Part shown: one piece after another, positions 1 through 6,400 of the stretch
Layout of the letters: each line of letters begins with the position of its first letter
Position numbering within the stretch: position 1 is the stretch's first letter
DNA from: an uncultured Patescibacteria group bacterium
GTDB taxonomy: Bacteria > Patescibacteriota > Microgenomatia > UBA1406 > GWC2-37-13
Reading direction: 5' to 3'
Assembly: GCA_938010745.1 (NCBI GenBank)
Contig: CALLVF010000011.1
Location: 1 to 10,443 of the forward strand
Length of the DNA stretch: 10,443 bases
The notes under the pieces: generated by a model
The model's input: only the letters and a program-made list of their open reading frames with translations
Databases searched by the model: none
Told to the model about the DNA's origin: nothing
Made by a program: the position numbers and the translations under genes

Positions 1-1
1 A

Positions 2-736
2 GGAGAAGATACCAGTGTTGAATCTGGGTTATACAATATAAAAGCCCACCGATATACTGCCTCCTGCAGCATTACTGCAGCTAGCAATTCAGCTCAAATA
101 AACTTTGTCTTCCCAACCTCCACCCCAACTCAAATTCCCTCCCCAACCTCAAACCTCTTACCAACTGAAACACCAACACCAACGGATCAACCAATACCGA
201 TTTCCTATAATAATATCTATCTCTCCGAAGCAATGGTTTATCCTCCCTCAGGCGTTAATGAATGGCTGGAAATTTACAACGGTAATGATTTTTCTGTTTC
301 TTTAATTAACTGGTATATTGATGATCAAGAAAACGCCGGTTCCTCACCTAAAAAATTTTCTCTAGAAATTCAGCCTAAAAGCTACGGTGTAATTGATTTA
401 TCCAGTTCAATGTTTAATAACTCAGGTGATAACGTCAGACTTTTGGATTTTAACAAGCAGCAAAAAGACAGTTTTGAATATCTAAATGCTACTCAGGGAA
501 AAACCTATGGAAGAGTCTCGTTTGAAAGTGATGATTTTTGTTTACAGGAAGAAAGTAAAGGATCAGCAAACAATACTTGCCTTAATCCAACAGCCACCCC
601 AACATTAAAACCAACTCAAACCACCAATCCACCTTCAACACCAACGATAAAAATTTCCTTAAGTCCTACCCAAAAAAGTGTAATGAATAGTAAACAATCG
701 CAAAAAAAAGATCAACTTAATTGGAAAAATAATTGA
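2..736 (+). CDS. Secreted lamin-tail-domain (LTD) surface protein, 5' partial and frameshifted near its 3' end
   Basis: The frame is open from base 2 without a start, so the N-terminus lies outside the window. Counting from base 2, residues 1-35 end an unrecognised domain, and 36-66 are a Thr/Pro/Ser-rich linker. Residues about 68-162 resemble a lamin tail domain, an Ig-like extracellular fold: an opening strand (IYLSEAMVYP), the EWLEIYN core at 87-93, then NWYIDD. Cys180 and Cys193 follow (FCLQ...NTC) and may form a disulfide. A second Thr/Pro-rich linker comes next. Such linkers are typical of exported wall-spanning proteins, so a cell-surface binding or structural role is inferred; the ligand is unknown. 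This frame stops at 734-736 soon after an A8 run at 702-709. Beyond the run, the +1 frame stays open to 917 and encodes a membrane anchor, so the natural product is probably longer. The LTD call is fairly sure; the exact role is not. Confidence 0.8.
   Translation, partial: GEDTSVESGLYNIKAHRYTASCSITAASNSAQINFVFPTSTPTQIPSPTSNLLPTETPTPTDQPIPISYNNIYLSEAMVYPPSGVNEWLEIYNGNDFSVSLINWYIDDQENAGSSPKKFSLEIQPKSYGVIDLSSSMFNNSGDNVRLLDFNKQQKDSFEYLNATQGKTYGRVSFESDDFCLQEESKGSANNTCLNPTATPTLKPTQTTNPPSTPTIKISLSPTQKSVMNSKQSQKKDQLNWKNN
702..709 (+). repeat. A8 homopolymer at the frameshift point of the LTD gene
   Basis: Eight consecutive A follow C701. Reading CAA AAA and then skipping one A (AAG ATC) joins the LTD frame to the downstream frame that encodes the anchor. 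The downstream frame has stops at 681-683 and 684-686, so the switch must fall between 687 and 734, and this is the longest homopolymer there. One A fewer, or two more, gives a single continuous protein. Confidence 0.75.
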
Positions 737-917
737 ACAAAATAAACAAAAAATTCCAACAGTTAGTCAAAAAACAACTCAAGGAGAAATTTTAGGAACG
801 GCGGTAAAAAATAAAAAAATAAATAAACCATTAATAAATAGCTTATCTTTTCTCTCCTTTTCTTACTCTCTTTTGACTATTTTTTCAATTTTTCTTAAAA
901 TAAAGAAAGTGTTATGA
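705..917 (+). pseudogene. Frame-shifted C-terminal membrane anchor of the LTD protein
   Basis: In the +1 frame relative to the LTD coding region, the sequence stays open from 687 to the TGA at 915-917. After the A8 run it encodes a polar Lys/Gln-rich stretch and a GEILGTA segment. A hydrophobic helix follows (FLSFSYSLLTIFSIF, about 849-893), then the basic tail LKIKKVL. A hydrophobic segment followed by positive residues at the extreme C-terminus is what a surface protein with a Thr/Pro stalk needs for membrane anchoring. The TGA overlaps the ATG of the CAP gene as ATGA, the same junction seen at 1786-1789, which argues that this frame was the natural one. It has no start of its own. It is either a real mutation, a sequencing or assembly error in the A run, or a segment reached by slippage. 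Confidence 0.7.
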
Positions 918-1789
918 AAAAAATGGTCGAGTATATTCACCATTTATTTATCCCTCGTGAAGATAATAATTTTCGTGCTAAAGCCCTTCACCCTGATTTT
1001 TTAACTTACTATCTTCTAATTGCTTTCTTTTTAACTTTTGTTTTTAAATATACTCCTTTATCCAACGTTTTAGGCTATGCAACTGATATAACCGTTGAAA
1101 AACTTTATCAGTTAACTAATGAAGAAAGAAGAAAAAATGGTTTGCCTAATTTAATTTTTAATGAAAAATTGTCCCAAGCAGCAACCAAAAAAGCTTATGA
1201 TATGTTTGCTAAAAATTATTGGGCGCATTATTCACCTGATGGCAAAACTCCATGGGACTTTATTTTAGAATCAGGTTACAGTTACGAGTATGCGGGAGAA
1301 AATTTAGCAAAGAATTTTTTATTTAGTGACGGGGTTGTTAAAGCCTGGATGAACTCGCCCACACATAAAGAAAATATTTTACGTAAAGACTACACTGAAG
1401 TGGGCTTTGCTGTTGTCAATGGCAACTTAAACGGTGAACCCACAACTCTTGTTGTTCAGATGTTTGGCAAACCCCTTACCTCCTCCCTTTCCCAAAAATC
1501 AACTGCTTCTGAAAATTTGAACTCTATTAATCCACAAGCCAATATTTCTCCCAATGAACAATCAGTTTTAGCCAGGCATGAAAGCAAAACTGGATTTAAT
1601 ATTACCGCTTTTTCCTTTAATATAAACCTTATCTTTTTTGCCTTTCTTATTTTAGCATTATTGCTTGATTTTTATTTTGCTTTCAAACTTAAAATAATAA
1701 GAGTTAGTGGAAAAAATATTGCTCATCTTATTTTTATCAGTTTTTTATTTGCTGGTCTTTTGATTGCAAGCCGAGGTTCAATATTATGA
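914..1789 (+). CDS. Membrane-anchored CAP/SCP-domain protein
   Basis: This 291-residue protein has an N-terminal membrane helix (about 31-50), a CAP domain (about 60-186), a low-complexity Ser/Asn linker, and two C-terminal helices (about 237-257 and 268-286). CAP hallmarks are the YQLTNEERRKNGL opening helix, His105 in WAHYSPDG, Glu129 in YAGENLA, His151 in NSPTHKENIL, and the EVGFAVV strand. His105, Glu129 and His151 match the conserved cleft residues of the family. CAP proteins are mostly extracytoplasmic, and bacterial members are variously linked to envelope or lipid binding; the substrate cannot be read from sequence. The ATG overlaps the stop of the LTD anchor frame by 4 bases, which suggests translational coupling. 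There is no clear Shine-Dalgarno, only an A/G-rich AAAGAAAG. A second ATG three codons in is possible. The gene ends in a 4-base overlap with the next one. Confidence 0.9.
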   Translation: MKKMVEYIHHLFIPREDNNFRAKALHPDFLTYYLLIAFFLTFVFKYTPLSNVLGYATDITVEKLYQLTNEERRKNGLPNLIFNEKLSQAATKKAYDMFAKNYWAHYSPDGKTPWDFILESGYSYEYAGENLAKNFLFSDGVVKAWMNSPTHKENILRKDYTEVGFAVVNGNLNGEPTTLVVQMFGKPLTSSLSQKSTASENLNSINPQANISPNEQSVLARHESKTGFNITAFSFNINLIFFAFLILALLLDFYFAFKLKIIRVSGKNIAHLIFISFLFAGLLIASRGSIL

Positions 1790-2046
1790 ATATTAAATTT
1801 AAAAAACATCTCTTTGATTATCTTTTGTTAATTACCGCAGGTATATTTTTTCTAATTGGAGCTAACATCTTCAAAGGAGAAAGATTTCCCGAATTTGTTG
1901 TTATAACTGCTTTCGCTTGTTTTTATATCATATGGGGATTCTATCATCATATTTTTCATAATTCTTTTCGATTAAAAGTTGTGATAGAATATATTCTTAT
2001 TGCTTTTACTCTAATTTTTCTTTTAAAAATTATTATTTACCCTTAA
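1786..2046 (+). CDS. Small three-helix membrane protein, function unknown
   Basis: This 86-residue protein is almost entirely hydrophobic, with predicted helices at about 9-28, 36-57 and 64-84. The short N-terminus is basic (NIKFKKH), and there is a His/Phe-rich loop (FYHHIFHNSF) between helices 2 and 3. I recognise no family. The start is fixed by the ATGA overlap with the CAP gene stop (1786-1789), and a weak GAGG lies 9 bases upstream at 1773-1776. It sits between two envelope-related genes with no space on either side, so a partner role for the CAP protein in the membrane is a reasonable guess but unproven. A basic N-terminus favours a cytoplasmic N-terminus by the positive-inside rule. 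Confidence 0.75.
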   Translation: MNIKFKKHLFDYLLLITAGIFFLIGANIFKGERFPEFVVITAFACFYIIWGFYHHIFHNSFRLKVVIEYILIAFTLIFLLKIIIYP

Positions 2047-2050
2047 AAAA

Positions 2051-2800
2051 ATGAAAGGAGTAATTCTTGCTGGTGGTTTAGCCACTCGCCTTTATCCATT
2101 AACTTTTGCCACCAATAAACACCTTTTGCCAGTTTATGATAAACCAATGATTTTTTATCCTATTCAAACCTTGGTTAGGGCAGGGATTACGGAAGTGCTT
2201 GTTGTGGTTTCAGGACCTCACGCTGGACATTTTATTCAGGTCTTAAAAAATGGCAAAGAGTTTGGTTTGAAGCATATGGAATTTGCCTACCAAGAAAATC
2301 CCAAAGGCGGTATAGCTGATGCCCTTTCATTAGCTGAGGACTTTGCTGATGGAAAACCAATTACAGTAATTTTAGGAGACAACACAACTGATGCTGACAT
2401 TTCCAAACCAGTTAAAGAATTTAAAAAAGGGGCGCTTATTTTTTTAAAAAAAGTCCCTGATCCAAAACGTTTTGGGGTTCCTCGATTTGATAAAAAAGAC
2501 AAAACAAAAATTATTGAAATAATAGAAAAACCTAAAAATCCCCCCTCAGATTATGCTGTCACCGGACTTTACATATATGATAATCAGGTTTTTGATTTTA
2601 TAAAAAAATGTGACCCTAATTTTGCAGGTCGCGGAGAGTTAGAAATTACTCAAGTAAACAATTTTTATCTTAAAAAAAATGAGCTAAACTGGACAGAATT
2701 AAATGGTTATTGGCTCGATGCTGGTACTTTTGATACCTTACTTCTTGCCAACATTTACTGGGCAAAAAAAAGGGGTTTCAAAAATCCAAGTAATTTTTAA
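2051..2800 (+). CDS. rmlA: Short RmlA-type glucose-1-phosphate thymidylyltransferase
   Basis: This cytoplasmic enzyme is expected to join dTTP and glucose-1-phosphate into dTDP-glucose and pyrophosphate, the first step to dTDP-sugars such as dTDP-rhamnose. Visible motifs include the nucleotide-binding start GGLATRLYPLT (8-18, usually GGxGTRLxPLT), Lys23, and LLPVYDKPMI (25-34). Gln81 and GG (86-87) follow, then LGDN with the metal-binding Asp110 (108-111), EKPKNP (159-164), AVTGLYIYD (169-177), RGELEIT (194-200) and WLDAGT (221-226) with Asp223. At 249 residues it is shorter than the usual 290 or so, ending just after the WLDAGT region, so the C-terminal segment of typical RmlA is absent. It starts 4 bases after the preceding stop with no Shine-Dalgarno, apparently as the last gene of the surface operon. 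No rmlB, rmlC or rmlD is in the window. The nucleotidyltransferase family is certain; the exact sugar and nucleotide are less so. Confidence 0.88.
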   Translation: MKGVILAGGLATRLYPLTFATNKHLLPVYDKPMIFYPIQTLVRAGITEVLVVVSGPHAGHFIQVLKNGKEFGLKHMEFAYQENPKGGIADALSLAEDFADGKPITVILGDNTTDADISKPVKEFKKGALIFLKKVPDPKRFGVPRFDKKDKTKIIEIIEKPKNPPSDYAVTGLYIYDNQVFDFIKKCDPNFAGRGELEITQVNNFYLKKNELNWTELNGYWLDAGTFDTLLLANIYWAKKRGFKNPSNF

Positions 2801-2806
2801 AAAAGG

Positions 2807-2835
2807 TTGATTTTTATTAGTTAATTAATTATATT
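2807..2835 (+). promoter_or_regulatory. Sigma70-like promoter for the YtxG/YtxH-like pair
   Basis: TTGATT at 2807-2812 and TATATT at 2830-2835 are separated by exactly 17 bases, close to the sigma70 consensus. Transcription would start near 2842, leaving a leader of about 11 bases before the ATG at 2853. The surroundings are very AT-rich, so chance matches are likely and other registers exist, including TATAAT at 2849-2854, which overlaps the start codon. Confidence 0.45.
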
Positions 2836-2852
2836 ATTTAAAAATACTTATA

Positions 2853-3122
2853 ATGGATCCCGTTCAACTTTTGCTAACAGTGGTTTTAACAGTCAGTACT
2901 ATCATTCTTGTTATTGTTGGTATACAACTAATATTCATTTTGAAAGAGTTAAGAAAAACCTTAAAAAAAATTAATGAAATAATTGTTTCCTTTGAAAGGT
3001 TTGGAGGTTCACTTGGATACGGTTTTTCTGAATTACTGGGATTTTTTACAGGAATCAAGTCTTTGATTAAAGTATTTGACATTATCCGTCGTAAGAAAAA
3101 TGGAAAATCAAGTGAAAAATAA
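2853..3122 (+). CDS. Small one-helix membrane protein, YtxG/DUF948-like
   Basis: This 89-residue protein has one N-terminal membrane helix (about 4-30) followed by an amphipathic, Lys-rich cytoplasmic region (KELRKTLKKINEIIVSFERF), a Gly-rich stretch, and a basic end (IRRKKNGKSSEK). A membrane helix followed by a coiled-coil-like helix is the plan of the DUF948/YtxG family, though this copy is short and the match is by appearance only. The following gene looks like YtxH; in Bacillus subtilis ytxG and ytxH are neighbours, which supports the pairing. The molecular role is unknown, with envelope or stress functions suspected for the family. No Shine-Dalgarno is seen before the ATG. The 3' end overlaps the next gene by 23 bases if that gene starts at 3100. 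Confidence 0.65.
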   Translation: MDPVQLLLTVVLTVSTIILVIVGIQLIFILKELRKTLKKINEIIVSFERFGGSLGYGFSELLGFFTGIKSLIKVFDIIRRKKNGKSSEK

Positions 3123-3402
3123 TCCTTCCAATTTTTGGATTGGCTTTGCTTCAGGAATAACAGCAGGAATTTTTCTATCTTTTTTATTTGGAACAAAAAA
3201 AGGGAGAGAATATTTGAAAGAAATTATAGAGTTATCTGAAAACTTAGAGGAAAATTTATCTGTCATCGTTTCTGAAATAGAGGAAAGATTTGAAAAAAAA
3301 AGTAAAGTTCTTACACCTGAAGTCACTAAACAAGAAAAAAGACATGAACCAAAAACTTTAAATAGTCTTCTTAATAAAATTAAAAATCGCTTGACTTTTT
3401 AA
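3100..3402 (+). CDS. YtxH-like small membrane protein
   Basis: This 100-residue protein begins with a polar stretch, then a Gly-containing membrane helix (WIGFASGITAGIFLSFLF, about 13-30), the YtxH-like turn GTKKGREYLKE (31-41), and a charged helical tail likely to form a coiled coil. YtxH proteins have this plan of Gly-rich helix followed by basic Lys/Gly and a helical tail; their role is not firmly established. I chose the ATG at 3100 because the sequence from there gives the usual short N-terminus. An in-frame ATG at 3076 would add eight residues and deepen the overlap with the preceding gene. An A9 run at 3293-3301 is in frame but prone to slippage. The last codons contain the -35 element of the putative rpoB promoter, and an intrinsic terminator follows 36 bases after the stop. 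Confidence 0.7.
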   Translation: MENQVKNNPSNFWIGFASGITAGIFLSFLFGTKKGREYLKEIIELSENLEENLSVIVSEIEERFEKKSKVLTPEVTKQEKRHEPKTLNSLLNKIKNRLTF

Positions 3403-3419
3403 AATTCATATTGTATGAT
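3391..3419 (+). promoter_or_regulatory. Sigma70-like promoter, likely for rpoBC
   Basis: TTGACT at 3391-3396 and TATGAT at 3414-3419 are spaced by 17 bases, the best promoter match in the window. The -35 lies in the last codons of the YtxH-like gene (its stop is 3400-3402). Transcription would start near 3425-3426, giving an rpoB leader of about 71 bases that contains the hairpin at 3439-3461. I see no good promoter between that hairpin and the rpoB start. Confidence 0.6.
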
Positions 3420-3438
3420 AATCTAGTTTTACCAAAAT

Positions 3439-3461
3439 CCCCTTGAACTTAGGGGTTTTTT
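3439..3461 (+). terminator. Intrinsic terminator or attenuator before rpoB
   Basis: CCCCT (3439-3443) pairs with AGGGG (3451-3455) around a 7-base loop, and six T follow (3456-3461). Upstream AAAA (3434-3437) can extend the stem with the T tract past one mismatch. The short GC stem plus T run is typical of Rho-independent termination. It may end the YtxG/YtxH-like transcript. Because it also lies downstream of the probable rpoB promoter, it could limit rpoBC transcription. Confidence 0.65.
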
Positions 3462-3496
3462 ATTATTAAAAAAATTGTCATTCTTTCCTACCCTAG

Positions 3497-6400
3497 ATGA
3501 CTAAACTTATAAAAAAAGATACCATACCTCAAAAGAATGTTTTCTTTGGTACAAAAGATGAAAATTTAGAGAAAATCGACTTGATTGAAATTCAGAAAAA
3601 TTCTTGGCAAAAATTTATTAATGAAGGCCTAAAAGAAATAATCAGTGATTTTTTTCCAATTGAAGATTATACGGAAAAAAAATTTTCACTTTTTTTTGAA
3701 AATATATATTTTGGTGAACCACGCTATTCTTTAGAAACTTGCCTTAAGAAAAAGCTTACCTACGATGTCCCCGTCTATGTTAGATTAAGATTAATAAACA
3801 AAAAAACAGGAGGAGAGAAAAATCAGGATGTTTACTTTTTTAATCTTCCAAAAATGACGGAAAGAGGTACATTTATTATCAATGGTATTGAAAGAGCAAT
3901 TATTAATCAAATCGTCCGTTCTCCCGGCGTTTACTTCACAGCGGAAATTGATAAAATTACTGGATTAACACTATTTAATGCAGAGATTCGCCCCTATATT
4001 GGTGCTTGGATTGATATTAGCATAAATAAAAATAACCTGGTCGAAATGAAGGTTAATAAAAGAAGAAAATTTTTAGCCACCACCTTTTTGAAAGTTTTTG
4101 ATGGTGAAAGTAATTCTCAAATTCTTTCTTTTTTTAATGATTTAGATAAATCCTTAGTCGAAAAATATCTTCTACCTACATTAAAAAAAGATCAGGCAAA
4201 AAATAAAGACGAAGCAGTTCTTGAAATTTATCGAAAACTAAAACCTGGTGAACCTCTCATTTTAGAAAACGCCTATAAAACAATTGAAAATCTCTTTTTT
4301 AATCCTCGACGTTATTCTTTAGCTGATGTTGGTCGTTATAAATTAAATAAAAGACTAGGTCTTGATCTTCAAATAGCAAAAGAAAATTATCTTTTAACTA
4401 AAAAAGATATTATTGAAACAATAAAATCACTTCTTCTTTTAACTGCAGATCGTGGTAGATTTGATGATATTGATCATCTTGGCAACCGCAGAATAAGAAC
4501 AGTTGGTGAGTTAGTTGGTATGTTTGGGATTAGAGTGGGAATGTTAAGAGTGGAAAGAGAAATTAGAGAGAGAATGAGTCTTGTAGGTGGAGAAGTTAAC
4601 GTTTCACCATCCCAAATTGTTAATTCCAAACCTTTAACAGTTGCTATCAATTCTTTTTTTAGAACTAGTCAATTATCAACTATTGTTGATCAAACTAATC
4701 CACTTTCTGAGCTAGATAACTTAAGAAGAATTACTGTCGGTGGTCCTGGAGGAATTGAAAAAGAAAGAGCTTCATTTTCAATTCGCGATATTTCATCCTC
4801 TCAATATGGAAGAATTTGTCCAATAAGAAGTCCAGAGGGACCAAATATTGGTGTAGTTACCTATATGGCCTTATACGCACGAGTAAACAAATATGGATTT
4901 TTGGAAACTCCTTATAAAAAGGTTATCAAAGAAAAACATGGAAATAAGATAAAGGCAAAAATAAGTTCAGAAATTATTTATCTTCAAGCGGATGATGAAG
5001 AAAAATTTTATATTACCTCAAAAGATATAAATATAGATGAAAACAATTATATAACTGATAATATTGTCCCTGCTCGATATAACGGAGAGATTATTGAAGT
5101 TCCTGTTGAAAAAATTGATCTAATTGATATTTCACCTAGACAAGTAGTCGGCGCTTCAGCCTCTTTAATTCCTTTTCTACAAAATGACGATGCTAGCCGT
5201 GCTCTTATGGGTACACACATGCAATGTCAAGCAGTACCTCTTCTTAATCCAGAAGCTCCAATTGTGGAAACAGGAATGGAATCAAAAATTTGCTCCGCAT
5301 TGGGAAGAACTGTTTATGCTCCTGAGGATGGAGTTGTTGAATATGTTGATGGTGAAAAAGTAATTATCAAAGGAAAAAGTGGAAAAATTTACCCATATCC
5401 AATTAAACGATACCAAAGAACCAATAAAGATGTAGCTTTTGATCAAAAACCTAAAGTAGAGTTAAAGCAGAAAATTAAGAAAGGAGATGTAATTATTGAT
5501 GGTCCATCAACACAAAACGGCAAATTAGCCTTAGGTCGAAATTTAACAATTGCCTATACCTCTCTACATGGTTTAGGCTATGAAGATGGATTTGTTATAT
5601 CTGAAAGATTATTAACTGAGGATATTTTTACCTCAATTACAATGGAAGAATTCATTGCCGATCTTGTTGATACAAAACTGGGTCCAGAAGAATTAACTCG
5701 TGATATACCAAACGTCAGAGAGGAAGTATTAGCAAATTTAGACAAAAATGGTTTAGTGATTATTGGTACGTATGTGCAAGGAGGCGATATTTTAGTCGGA
5801 AAAGTTGCTCCCAAAGGCGAAAAAGAACTAACTGCAGAGGAACGTCTTTTAAGAGCCATATTTGGTGACAAAGCTAAAGATGTTAAGGACACTTCTTTGC
5901 GAATGCCTTATGGAAAAAAAGGTTATGTTGTTAATATTGAAATTATCGATAGTAAAAAGGATCCTAACGAACTCGATCCTAGTATTATCAAAAGAATTAT
6001 TGTAAACACTGCTCAGCTAAGAAAAATATCGGTTGGAGATAAATTAGCTGGTCGTCATGGAAACAAAGGAGTAATCTCTAAAATTTTACCAGTTTGGGAA
6101 ATGCCCTACCTTGAAGATGGGACGCCAGTTGATGTTATCCTATCTCCTCTATCTATTCTTTCAAGAATGAATTTAGGTCAACTTTTTGAAGTTTTAATGG
6201 GAACTATTGCTAAAAAAAATAATTTGCATATCTCTGTGCCGGTTTTTGAAAAAATTAAAGAGGAATTTATTACTGAGAGTCTTAAAAAAGTTGGATTACC
6301 TGCTGATAATAAAGTTACTCTCTACGATGGACAAACAGGAAAACCTTACGAAAAACCAGTATTGGTAGGGACGGGTTATATCATGAAATTAATTCACATG

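Noticed and set aside
105..305. Pro/Gln-rich open frame near the left edge
   Set aside because: It is an out-of-frame reading of the Thr/Pro linker and LTD domain, whose own frame is open from base 2.
702..736. Programmed -1 ribosomal frameshift on A AAA AAG within the A8 run
   Set aside because: A -1 shift from the LTD frame meets a TAA within a few codons. Joining the anchor needs +1 or -2, so the classical slippery heptamer does not explain it.
734..736. TGA read as an amino acid instead of stop
   Set aside because: Read-through at 734 does not give the anchor frame, and TGA at 1787-1789 acts as a normal stop in an ATGA overlap. No in-frame TGA occurs in rpoB or rpoC.
2783..2815. Possible terminator after rmlA (AAAAATCC with GGTTGATTTTT)
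   Set aside because: The pairing is imperfect with almost no GC stem, so it is not convincing as an intrinsic terminator.
3293..3301. A9 run in the YtxH-like gene as a second frameshift
   Set aside because: The frame stays intact through the run and the protein ends at a sensible length before the terminator.
2287..3326. Minus-strand open frames across rmlA and the YtxG/YtxH-like genes
   Set aside because: They are antisense to well-supported genes, have no recognisable domains, and reflect codon bias of the + strand.
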